The position numbers were made by a program, and so were the translations under genes. 64,000 bases of DNA from Planctomycetota bacterium (GTDB lineage: Bacteria; Planctomycetota; Planctomycetia; Gemmatales; Gemmataceae), in the NCBI GenBank assembly GCA_021413735.1, contig JAIOPV010000196.1:20023-84022 (forward strand), in the 5' to 3' direction. How positions within the stretch are numbered: the stretch's first letter is position 1; each line of letters opens with the position of its first letter. The notes beneath the pieces are model-generated. The model ran no database searches. It was not told the DNA's origin and was given only the letters and a program-made list of their open reading frames with translations. Below are positions 55,177-64,000 of this stretch, one piece after another.

Positions 55177-57552
55177 ATGACGAGACACCCCCACCACTAT
55201 TTGCTTGGCATCGCGTTGGCTGTCGTCGCGAGTGGTGCGTCCCCCACTTTCGCTGCTGATCCAGTGCCGACGCCAGAGGACGTTCGTTTCTTCGAGATGA
55301 AGATCCGACCACTGTTGGCGGAAAAGTGCTTCAAGTGCCACGGAGCCGAGAAGCAAAGAGGCGAACTCCGGCTCGATACCGCGGAAGGTGTCCGCAAAGG
55401 TGGCGACTCCGGGGAACCGCTCATCGCGGTTGATAAGCCCGAGAAGGGAACGCTGCTGCGTGCCGTACGGCACGAAGAGGGCGTTCCCGCGATGCCTCCG
55501 AAAGCGAAGTTGAAGGATTCGGAAATCGCGGACCTCGCGGCGTGGGTGAAGCGGGGTGCTCCGTTCCCGGCATCCGTCAAAGTCAGTGGCGACACGTCAA
55601 AGCACTGGGCATTCCAACCGGTCGTGAACTCGCCGCCACCCACGGTCAAGGACGGCACCTGGGCCAAGTCCGACCTCGACCGGTTCATCCTCGCGAAACT
55701 CGAAGCTGCCCAACTGAAGCCTGCGGTTCCCGCCGACAAGCGTACGCTGATCCGTCGAGCAACATTCGACCTCATCGGCCTGCCACCGACACCCGAGGAA
55801 ATCGACGCCTTCCTCAAAGATGCCTCGCCCGATGCCTTCGCCACAGTGGTCGATCGCTTGCTCGCGTCAAACGCTTACGGGGAACGCTGGGGAAGGCACT
55901 GGCTCGATGTCGCCCGCTACGCCGATAGCAACGGACTCGACGAGAACACCGCTCACGGCAACGCCTGGCGATACCGCGATTACGTGATCGCCAGCTTCAA
56001 CGCCGACAAACCTTACGACCGGTTCCTGCTCGAACAGATCGCAGGCGACCTGTTGGGAAAGGACGAAAAGAAAGCCTCATCCTTCGATCCCGTGATCGCC
56101 ACGGGGTTTCTCGCACTTGGGCCGAAGGTGCTTGCGGAACCCGATGAAAAGAAGATGGAGTTCGACATCGTCGATGAGCAGATCGACACTCTCGGGAAAA
56201 CGGTGATGGGCCTCACGCTCGGTTGTGCGCGCTGTCACGATCACAAGTTCGACCCCGTGAGTACCGCCGACTACTACGGCCTGGCTGGCGTGTTCATCAG
56301 CACCAAGACCATGGAGACCTTCAAGAAGGTCGCTCGATGGCACGAGAACAGCCTTGCCACGCCCGCTGATCTCAAACGCAAAGCGGATCACGATGCCGAG
56401 GTCGCGAAACTCAAAGCGCTGATCAAGGGGCTAACTGCCAAGACCGATGAACCATCGAAGGTGGAGTTGAAGAAGCTCAAGGCGGAACTCGCTGAGTTGG
56501 AGAAGAAAGCCCCCGAGTTGCCCGCCGCGATGGGTGTGACAGAAGGCAAGCCGACCGACGTTCCGGTGCTGCGCCGCGGAAATCACCTGACCCCTGGCGA
56601 GATGGTCGCCCGGCGATTCCCCGTCGTCATCGCTGGGGCAAAGCAGGCAGCATTGCCGAACGATCACAGTGGTCGGCTCGAACTCGCGAAGTGGATGACA
56701 GACCCGAAACACCCGCTCACGGCCCGCGTCATGGTGAACCGAGTCTGGCGCTGGCACTTCGGCCAGGGATTGGTGCGTTCGGTAGACAATTTTGGTTTGC
56801 TCAGCGACAAGCCAAGTCACCCGGAGTTGCTCGATTCGCTCGCCGTGGAGTTCGTGCAATCCGGGTGGTCCCTGAAGGCTCTGCATCGCCGGATCATGCT
56901 TTCGGCCACCTACCAGATGAGTTCGACTCACGATGCGAAGGCGGCCGTTGCCGATCCCGACAACCGGCTGCATTGGCGGTCGAACATTCGCCGACTGGAG
57001 GCCGAAGCGATCCGGGATTCGCTGCTCGCGGTGGGCGGGTTGCTCGATCGCACTGCGGGCGGCCCCGCACTCACGCACCTGAAGAACCGCGATTACATTT
57101 TCGATCACACGTCGAAGGACAAGACGAGTTACGCGAGCCATTGTCGCTCGGTGTATCTGCCCGTGATTCGCAACAACCTGTACGACGTGTTTCAGTTGTT
57201 CGATGCTCCGGATGCGTCGGTTCCGAATGGTGACCGCCCCACGACCACCGTTCCAACTCAGTCGTTGTTCTTCCTGAACAGCGAACTCGTGGCCAGTTCC
57301 GCTGGCGCACTCGCGGATCAGGTATTGAGCCGAAGTGAGATATCCGACGACGACCGCGTACGGCAAGTGATCGCGATGGCTTACGGCCGCCAGGCGACGA
57401 CGAAAGAAATCGAGCGACTGACTGCTGCGGTCGCCGTGTTCGAGAAGGACTTCGCGACAAGTGAGGCCGACGCCGCGAAACGCCGTCGAAAAGCGTGGTC
57501 GGTCGTGTGCCAAACCGTCCTGGCTTCCAACGAGTTCATCCACATTCGATAA
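55177..57552 (+). CDS. DUF1549/DUF1553 cytochrome c-containing (PSD1-type) protein
   Basis: FFEMKIRPLLAEKCFKCHGAEKQRGELRLDTAEG; RWGRHWLDVARYADSNGLDEN; GCARCHDHKFDPVSTADYYGLAGVFIST; HRRIMLSATYQMSS. Confidence 0.95.
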   Translation: MTRHPHHYLLGIALAVVASGASPTFAADPVPTPEDVRFFEMKIRPLLAEKCFKCHGAEKQRGELRLDTAEGVRKGGDSGEPLIAVDKPEKGTLLRAVRHEEGVPAMPPKAKLKDSEIADLAAWVKRGAPFPASVKVSGDTSKHWAFQPVVNSPPPTVKDGTWAKSDLDRFILAKLEAAQLKPAVPADKRTLIRRATFDLIGLPPTPEEIDAFLKDASPDAFATVVDRLLASNAYGERWGRHWLDVARYADSNGLDENTAHGNAWRYRDYVIASFNADKPYDRFLLEQIAGDLLGKDEKKASSFDPVIATGFLALGPKVLAEPDEKKMEFDIVDEQIDTLGKTVMGLTLGCARCHDHKFDPVSTADYYGLAGVFISTKTMETFKKVARWHENSLATPADLKRKADHDAEVAKLKALIKGLTAKTDEPSKVELKKLKAELAELEKKAPELPAAMGVTEGKPTDVPVLRRGNHLTPGEMVARRFPVVIAGAKQAALPNDHSGRLELAKWMTDPKHPLTARVMVNRVWRWHFGQGLVRSVDNFGLLSDKPSHPELLDSLAVEFVQSGWSLKALHRRIMLSATYQMSSTHDAKAAVADPDNRLHWRSNIRRLEAEAIRDSLLAVGGLLDRTAGGPALTHLKNRDYIFDHTSKDKTSYASHCRSVYLPVIRNNLYDVFQLFDAPDASVPNGDRPTTTVPTQSLFFLNSELVASSAGALADQVLSRSEISDDDRVRQVIAMAYGRQATTKEIERLTAAVAVFEKDFATSEADAAKRRRKAWSVVCQTVLASNEFIHIR

Positions 57553-57574
57553 GGCGCCGAGTAAGGAACGAACG

Positions 57575-58978
57575 ATGGCTTTTCATTCTGCTTTCCCGAG
57601 TCGGCGTGACGTTCTCCACCAGAGTGCGCTGGGGTTCGGCTTCCTCGCGCTCACGGATTTGCTGCGTGCGGCCGATGCTCCCGCTGGCGGGAAGGCACCG
57701 CACTTCAAGCCGCGAGCGAAGCGGGTCATCTTCCTCTTCATGAAGGGTGGCCCGTCGCACATCGACACCTTCGATCCCAAGCCGCTACTTGATCGCGACG
57801 ACGGGAAGCCATTCCCAGGCGAACGGCCGCGAGTCGTGTTCGCCAAGACGGGGAACTTGCTCAAGTCGCCCTGGAAATTCAAGCAGCACGGGCAATCGGG
57901 CAGCCCAGTGAGCGAGCTGTTTCCGCACGTCGCGGGATGTGTGGACGACATCTGTTTCGTCAACTCGCTTCACGGAACGAACCCGGCTCACGGTGGCGCC
58001 GCGTTGAAGCTCCACACGGGCAGCGAGAATTTCGTCCGCCCCAGCATGGGAGCGTGGGTTGCGTATGGTCTCGGCACTGCGAACGAGAACCTGCCGGCGT
58101 TCGTGACTGTGTGTCCCACGCTCGCGCACGGTGGCGTGAACAACTGGGCCTCGGCGTTCCTTCCGGCATCGTGCCAGGGCGTACCACTTGGAAACGCAGG
58201 CTCACCCGTGGAGCAGGCGAAGGTCCGGTACATCGAGAACACCCACCTGACACGCGCCGACCAGAAGAAACAACTTGCCCTGCTCGCCGAATTGAACTCA
58301 GACCACCTCGCTCGCAACGGTCCGGATGCTGCTTTGGAAGGGCGAATCGACTCGTTCGAGTTGGCCTTCCGGATGCAGAAGGCCATGCCGGAAGCCGAGG
58401 ATATCTCGAAGGAAACGGACGCGACGCGGAAGCTGTACGGACTTGATGATCCGATCACGGCTCCGTTTGGTCGGCAGTGCCTCTTGGCGCGTCGGCTTGC
58501 GGAACGCGATGTGCGATTCGTTCAAGTGACGCACAGCGACGGCATGGTGCAGTGGGACCAACATGGCGACTTGCGGAAGGGGCACGCGAAGAACGCTCGC
58601 GAGGTAGATAAGCCCATCGCGGGGTTACTCACGGACTTGAAACGGAGCGGAATGCTCAAGGACACGCTCGTGCTGTGGGGTGGCGAGTTCGGGCGAACTC
58701 CAACCGTGGAAGGCGGCGGGAACGACGGTCGCGACCACAACCCCGAGGGGTTCACCGTTTGGATGGCGGGTGGTGGCGTGAAGCCTGGCTTCCGTTATGG
58801 AGCGACCGACGATTACGGCTGGTACGCGACCGAGAACAAGGTTCACGTTCACGATCTCCACGCGACGATGCTGGCGCTGTTGGGATTGGATCATGAACGC
58901 CTGACATTCAAGCACGCGGGCCGCGATTTCCGCCTTACCGATGTCCACGGGCAGGTGATTCAGGAATTATTCGCGTGA
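57575..58978 (+). CDS. DUF1501 family protein (Tat-like signal)
   Basis: SRRDVLHQSALGFGFLALTDLLRA; KRVIFLFMKGGPSHIDTFDPKP; LVLWGGEFGRTPTVEGGGNDGRDHNPEGFTVWMAGGGVKPG. Confidence 0.95.
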   Translation: MAFHSAFPSRRDVLHQSALGFGFLALTDLLRAADAPAGGKAPHFKPRAKRVIFLFMKGGPSHIDTFDPKPLLDRDDGKPFPGERPRVVFAKTGNLLKSPWKFKQHGQSGSPVSELFPHVAGCVDDICFVNSLHGTNPAHGGAALKLHTGSENFVRPSMGAWVAYGLGTANENLPAFVTVCPTLAHGGVNNWASAFLPASCQGVPLGNAGSPVEQAKVRYIENTHLTRADQKKQLALLAELNSDHLARNGPDAALEGRIDSFELAFRMQKAMPEAEDISKETDATRKLYGLDDPITAPFGRQCLLARRLAERDVRFVQVTHSDGMVQWDQHGDLRKGHAKNAREVDKPIAGLLTDLKRSGMLKDTLVLWGGEFGRTPTVEGGGNDGRDHNPEGFTVWMAGGGVKPGFRYGATDDYGWYATENKVHVHDLHATMLALLGLDHERLTFKHAGRDFRLTDVHGQVIQELFA

Positions 58979-59012
58979 ACATCGAAAGCGCCGCAGGATC
59001 TGCATTCGGGCT

Positions 59013-61262
59013 TCATCGGGCTGCCGCTTCGAGGCGGTAGCCGACCTTCTTGGCGTCTTTCAAAGCAGCGGGCTTGTCGCCGTTCTCCAACAGGTCGATC
59101 AGCACGTTCCTGGCCGTTCCTCGGCTCAGGTAAGTGTCGGCCCAATCCGCCGCGGACAACTTCACTCGTCGCGGTTGTTCAAAGCTGACAACAACCGAAC
59201 CCTTGAAGCGAGTCAATCGCACAGCCTTCACATTCTCAGTGAACGCATCGGTCGCCGGTGCCCACTTGTCGCCAACCTGAAACTCGATCACCGTCGGCGG
59301 TTCTTTCGGCTGATCCTTCGTGTCTCGCAGATAGATCGGCAGCACTTCGTACAACTCCGCGAGCTGCTCCTTGCCATCGCCGCTAATGCGGGTTTCCACG
59401 TTCACGCCCTTGTCGTCGATCTTGAACGTGCGGCTGTAGTCGTACTTCCCCGCGATGGTCTTCTCCTGACCAACAATCGAAGCGGGGATCGTGCCCGCGA
59501 CCTTCACGCTGCTGGTGTTGCCGTCAATCGCGATGTCGGTGGTTGGCTTCTGAATGCGTGCCGAGGTGAAGAACACGCCGTCGGCTGTCACGCCGCTCAC
59601 CGAGTGATTCGGCCACGTTCGCCAGGTTTCCACGGGGTCGAATGACTTGTCGTTGTTCATGCTGCCACGCTGACCGAGAATCACCGAACCCGTGCCTGGC
59701 GTCCAGAACGCCGAGAGCTGCCCGCCGCTCAGACCCATCGGTCCGGTGAATTGACGCATGCCGTCGTTGGCGTGTTGACTGCCGATTGGTCCCGTGTGCA
59801 GGATCGCTGCGAAGTTCGGCTGCCTCGCGACCACGAATTCCTTGTTGAAATCGCGAATGAACGATTCCCCGCGCTCGAACGGCGACTTCAGCAGCGGTGA
59901 GTTCTTCTTCTCCAGTTCGAGGCGGTGAGCGAATGCCCCCTTGTGGTAGAACTCGTAGCCGGGGTTCACGCTGGCGGGGAAGTTGTACGTCATCCACACT
60001 CGCCACTTCCACGGATACGAAATGATCTGCTCGTTCTTGATGAAGCCGCCTTTGCCGTCGACGCCGTTCTCGCGGATGTCCTCGGCGAAGTGACGGGCTC
60101 GCTTGGCTGGCGCTTCGCGAAGCTCCTCCTCGGTTGGTCGCCGTGCGACGTGAGCAGCCTCATCGGTGACCATCGCAGCAGCGGTATCGCGGGCACCATC
60201 CCACGCCCACTGATCGAGCGAAGCCGCACCACCGAGACGCGAGTTGAAGTGACTCGGTCCGCTGAACTTGCCGTCGGGTTCGGGAAGGATCAGGTGCCCG
60301 CGCAAGCGGTACACGCGGTCGAGCGATTCCTTCGCGAACGGCCAGTCGGTGGCCAGCGCCGCGGTGACTGCGAAGAAGTTCGCGTGGCCGTTGAACGGGA
60401 TGTCGGGGCCACCGCGTTGAATCCAGTAGCCCGCCGGGCTGAAGTATTGCGGATCAGTGAACAACTTGCGGCTATAGGCTTCGACCGTCTTCGTGAACGC
60501 CGCGTCATTGATGGCTCTGGCGACGCAGTGCAGCCCGAACGGCGCATGCAGGTCGTTGTGGATGTCTTCGCCGCGAATGCCCCAACTTAGCACGCGCTCG
60601 CCCATCTTCTTCAGCCCGGTTTCGTAGGCTTTCTGCACGTCAGCGGGGAGCACATCCTTGAAGCCTGGATACGGCAAGCCGAAGTAAACCAGTTGGTACG
60701 AGAAGCGATCAGCACGGCCGAGCTTCGGGTCGTTCTCGAAAGCGTCGTCAAGCATCATTAGCATCACGGCAGCGGTGACGAACGCACGCAGTTTCAGAGC
60801 ACGGTTGTCGTAGTACGGATTGCCGGGGTGCTTCCACTGCACGAATGGAATGAGCGTTTCGGGCCACACGGGCGGATGCATGACAGCTTCGGCCGTCTCG
60901 ATGCCTGCGAGCGTGAACCGAGCGGGCGGTGCGTTGATCGCGGGGTAGCCGCGCTTGGTACCGATGAGCGGCTGATGCATCATCGTCATGATGTAATGCC
61001 GGTACAGATACTCCGGGTCAGTGTCGGTTGTCTTCTCGGTCACGAGAGTGGTGACGCCGTGCGTGAAATCCTTCTCAGTGAGCGTCGCCATGAACTTGCG
61101 AAGTACCTGCTGATACTCGTGAGCCTGCGGCAACTTCCCCAGCGTGTTCGGCTCGCCTTTCTGTGTCGAAGGGGCAGGGGCGACGGGGGCTGGCGGAGCC
61201 GCGATAATCGCGCTCGGAACTGCCAGCACGCCAGCAATCAGAAGGAGGGGGATCGTGCGCAT
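59013..61262 (-). CDS. Large secreted protein, possible polysaccharide lyase/heparinase-like (alpha/alpha toroid plus beta domain)
   Basis: Signal MRTIPLLLIAGVLAVPSAIIA; NGHANFFAVTAALATDWPFAKESLDRVYRL; overall layout only, family not certain. Confidence 0.5.
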   Translation of the reverse strand: MRTIPLLLIAGVLAVPSAIIAAPPAPVAPAPSTQKGEPNTLGKLPQAHEYQQVLRKFMATLTEKDFTHGVTTLVTEKTTDTDPEYLYRHYIMTMMHQPLIGTKRGYPAINAPPARFTLAGIETAEAVMHPPVWPETLIPFVQWKHPGNPYYDNRALKLRAFVTAAVMLMMLDDAFENDPKLGRADRFSYQLVYFGLPYPGFKDVLPADVQKAYETGLKKMGERVLSWGIRGEDIHNDLHAPFGLHCVARAINDAAFTKTVEAYSRKLFTDPQYFSPAGYWIQRGGPDIPFNGHANFFAVTAALATDWPFAKESLDRVYRLRGHLILPEPDGKFSGPSHFNSRLGGAASLDQWAWDGARDTAAAMVTDEAAHVARRPTEEELREAPAKRARHFAEDIRENGVDGKGGFIKNEQIISYPWKWRVWMTYNFPASVNPGYEFYHKGAFAHRLELEKKNSPLLKSPFERGESFIRDFNKEFVVARQPNFAAILHTGPIGSQHANDGMRQFTGPMGLSGGQLSAFWTPGTGSVILGQRGSMNNDKSFDPVETWRTWPNHSVSGVTADGVFFTSARIQKPTTDIAIDGNTSSVKVAGTIPASIVGQEKTIAGKYDYSRTFKIDDKGVNVETRISGDGKEQLAELYEVLPIYLRDTKDQPKEPPTVIEFQVGDKWAPATDAFTENVKAVRLTRFKGSVVVSFEQPRRVKLSAADWADTYLSRGTARNVLIDLLENGDKPAALKDAKKVGYRLEAAAR

Positions 61263-61528
61263 CGCGTGGTCCACTGGGAGGGGATGTCGATTCGGGGAGG
61301 GCTGCGAGGCGGGCATTCAGACTCTCTCAAACCGTTTCTGGACTGTCAAGCAGCTTCCCCTCGTTAAAAGGCGCTTGCGGCTCCGCACTCCATAAGAATG
61401 GCGACAATGCACGTTCCGTGCGACACTGAACAGACTGCACAACTTCCGCTGCGAACTTTTTCAGAAATATTCCGAAGTCCTGGGCGATGGCCAGGAACTA
61501 TCTGGGTGTTGGCACTTCGGAGGCAGCG

Positions 61529-63310
61529 ATGAGCGTGTCATCCCGCGGGTTATTCGGTTACCTGGCTCGGCTTCACATGCCAGCGTCCGCCGATTCCGAC
61601 GCGGATCTGCTCGATCAGTTCGTACGCACGGGCGACGAATCGGCCTTCGCGGGCCTCGTTCGTCGGCACGGGCCGATGGTGCTGAACGTCTGCCGTCGCC
61701 GGCTTCGGTCGGATAGCGATGCCGAGGATGCTTTCCAGGCAGTGTTCCTCGCGCTCGCGACATCGGCACACTCGATCGGTCGGCGAAGTTCACTCGCGGG
61801 CTGGCTGTATCGCGTGGCGTATCTGATCGCGTTGAAGGCCGCTGGACGGCGGGCACGTCTGCCCGTCACGGCAATAGAGACGGAGGAGGTGCCGATGCCC
61901 GCTCCCTCAACCTCTGCCGGAGAAACGCACGAACTCAAGGCGATTATCGACTCGGAACTCGCCGGGCTGCCCGACAAGTTCCGATCCGTGGTCGTGCTGT
62001 GCTTGATCGAAGGACAGACGAACACGGAAGCGGCTGCCGTGCTGGGTGTGCCCGTTGGCACCATCGACTCACGGTTGAACACGGCACGCAGAAGGCTTCA
62101 GGATCGGCTCACGCGGCGAGGAGTCGCGTTGGGGCTGAGCATCACATTGGAACAAATGCTCGGTGGGCCGCTCGGTGCGTCCGACCGTTCAGCGACTCAG
62201 GAATTGATTGCTTCAACTGTCCGGGCAGTTCTCGCTGAGATTGCCGGACCGGGGACCGGGGCCGTGTCGCCCGCGGTCGTGGAACTTGCACGAGGAGCTA
62301 CGACGATGATGACGACGAAACTCCGAATGATCGCGATCGTGGGCATCACGCTCGGTGTTCTTGGTGGAGCAGGGGCAGGTCTCTACTACGCGATGGCCGC
62401 CGACCCGGTGAAGCCCGTTGCGAAAGTCGCCGACCAGAAACTGACTCCGGCAACGGTCGCCGCGCCGGTGGCGAATCCTCTGCCGGCAGCGAATCCCGAG
62501 GCTAACGCTGATGCTGGGGCTGGCGCACTCGCGCTGCTCAAACCGTTCGGGGTGAAGCCCGAGCCAAAGGGCACGCCGCTCGAAGAAATCCTCACCCACA
62601 TCGAGGATCAGAGTGAACTGGTGATCCGCGTGGATGTCGCCGCGTTTCTCCGGGTTGGGATTGTCTCGACAGATATGGGTGGCGATATGACAGCGGAGCA
62701 ATTGCTCAAGAGTATCTACGAATCCAAGGTGCTGCTGCCGCGACGGGCAGACAAACTGCTCACCCGCGATGTGCTGGCGGATTCGCTGGCACAGGTGCCG
62801 GTGTCGCCTCCTTGCACCTTCCAGATTCGCGGCACGCAACTTCTCATCGTGCCGGCTTACGTGCCGCCCGTGGCTCCTGGTGTCAACCCGTTGGACCTGA
62901 ACGGCGGCGACCCCAACGTTCCCGCTGATCCTCCCGTTGTGAATGTCAAGGTGCTGAATGAGCAAATCCACGGCGGCGTGGTGAACTTGACAGCCGACCG
63001 CAAGCCGTTGGCCGATGTCCTTGCGGATTTGCGGAAGCAGACCGGAGCGAACATCATCCTCGATCCTCGCTGCGAAGCTTTGGAGAAGAAAGCGACTCTG
63101 AGCATCACGCTGAGTGACGTGCGCCTTTACGATGCACTTCGGGTGATTGCCGATATGGCCGATCTGAAGATGGTGTACGCGGGGAACATCTACTATGTGA
63201 CGACGGCCGCGAATGCCAAGTCGTTCCAACCGCCGGTTCGACCGATGCCCCAACCACCGGCCCAGCAACCGTTCCCACCGCAAGCAGTCCCTGCGTTGCC
63301 AGGTAAATAA
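61529..63310 (+). CDS. ECF sigma factor fused to TM segment and C-terminal STN/secretin-N-like domain
   Basis: DLLDQFVRTGDESAFAGLVRRHGPMVLNVCRRRLRSDSDAEDAFQAVFLALA ... VVLCLIEGQTNTEAAAVLGVPVGTIDSRLNTARRRLQDRL; TM MIAIVGITLGVLGGAGAGLYYAMA; C-terminal KPLADVLADLRKQTGANIILDPRC ... LYDALRVIADMADLKMVYAGNIYYVT. Confidence 0.85.
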   Translation: MSVSSRGLFGYLARLHMPASADSDADLLDQFVRTGDESAFAGLVRRHGPMVLNVCRRRLRSDSDAEDAFQAVFLALATSAHSIGRRSSLAGWLYRVAYLIALKAAGRRARLPVTAIETEEVPMPAPSTSAGETHELKAIIDSELAGLPDKFRSVVVLCLIEGQTNTEAAAVLGVPVGTIDSRLNTARRRLQDRLTRRGVALGLSITLEQMLGGPLGASDRSATQELIASTVRAVLAEIAGPGTGAVSPAVVELARGATTMMTTKLRMIAIVGITLGVLGGAGAGLYYAMAADPVKPVAKVADQKLTPATVAAPVANPLPAANPEANADAGAGALALLKPFGVKPEPKGTPLEEILTHIEDQSELVIRVDVAAFLRVGIVSTDMGGDMTAEQLLKSIYESKVLLPRRADKLLTRDVLADSLAQVPVSPPCTFQIRGTQLLIVPAYVPPVAPGVNPLDLNGGDPNVPADPPVVNVKVLNEQIHGGVVNLTADRKPLADVLADLRKQTGANIILDPRCEALEKKATLSITLSDVRLYDALRVIADMADLKMVYAGNIYYVTTAANAKSFQPPVRPMPQPPAQQPFPPQAVPALPGK

Positions 63311-63332
63311 GCCTGACACACCGTAACGGGTT

Positions 63333-63399
63333 TCACAGGTCCGCAGCGTTGGCATGGGGAACCGTTCCCTTGCTCACGCTGCGGGCCTGTGATTTTTGA
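63333..63399. terminator. Long inverted repeat TCACAGGTCCGCAGCGTTGGCATGGGGAAC..TTCCCTTGCTCACGCTGCGGGCCTGTGA followed by TTTTT
   Basis: Arms of about 28 nt with few mismatches and a T-run. Confidence 0.75.
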
Positions 63400-63513
63400 G
63401 CAGAGCGGGCTTGCTCTCCGGGAACCTCTTTGTTATTTGCCCAACCAAATCTGCATGAGTGGGTGGGGGGAAGTCTGGCGCAATCGCGCTGGCGCATCCT
63501 ATTGGGGGAATCC

Positions 63514-63898
63514 GATGGATCGTCGTGTCTTTTTGGCTTCGGTCGGCACCACGTTCATCGGTTCGTTCGCCAGCGGTTGCCGTTCGCATCAGGTCGGCGA
63601 AGTGCTCACGGCCGACAAGAAAGATGCCGTCGGCAACACTGCGGCTGGCGGCGAAACGTACAAACCGCTCATCGACGAAGCCCTCGGGAAACTCCTCGCG
63701 CGGCAGTGCATCGTGACGCCGGTCGGCGGCGTGGTCCCTGGCCCGAAGAAAATCTGCTTCGTCGGCCTCGAGAACAAGTCGTCTGAAGAACTCGGGGACT
63801 TTAAAGAGCAGATCATCGAAATCATCGACACAAAGATCAACTCGTCGGGGGCATTCGAGCAGGGTGCAGTGGGTTTCCAGACAGCTTGTTTGCTCTGA
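63514..63898 (+). CDS. LpoB-like lipoprotein N-terminal part, apparently truncated
   Basis: MDRRVFLASVGTTFIGSFASGC lipobox; ICFVGLENKSSEELGDFKEQIIEIIDTKINSSGAFEQ then non-conserved GAVGFQTACLL and stop. Confidence 0.55.
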
Positions 63899-64000
63899 TA
63901 TGTCTTGGTTTTCAAGGAAATTTGCGAACCGACACGCCTACGGTTGAGCCGATTGGTTTCGTTAACGGTCGAATTGAGCTGGGAAAATACAGGGGCATGC

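Noticed and set aside
1-64000. rRNA, tRNA, prophage, integrase or transposase genes
   Set aside because: None recognised in the translations or by obvious nucleotide signatures; small tRNAs cannot be fully excluded by eye.

Overview
GC-rich bacterial chromosome window, most likely a Gemmata-like planctomycete. This is inferred from two DUF1559 pilin-like proteins, a PVC-type haem/dehydrogenase protein, a DUF1549/DUF1553 plus DUF1501 pair, a Ser/Thr kinase fused to an FGE-sulfatase domain, and C-terminally extended ECF sigma factors. I call about 41 coding regions and see no rRNA, tRNA, CRISPR array, prophage or transposase. Metabolic anchors are an odhA-odhB-lpd operon (46466-52125), nicotinate phosphoribosyltransferase plus NAD synthase (40142-43673), and a RecD2-type helicase. 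The best candidates for under-described biology are: (1) a four-gene run of alpha/beta esterase, ATP-grasp, preATP-grasp/ATP-grasp and YbdK/GCS2 ligase (35103-39380), which looks like an amide- or peptide-forming pathway; (2) a set of intergenic inverted repeats whose arms are short low-complexity tandem words, one of which sits in frame inside recD2; (3) several REP-like hairpin families, including a 50-bp perfect palindrome between odhB and lpd; (4) a one-piece ECF sigma factor with a TM segment and STN-like extension; (5) a hybrid histidine kinase split from its receiver by a one-base shift; (6) a stand-alone pseudo-receiver. All assignments come from reading the translations by eye; no database search was run.
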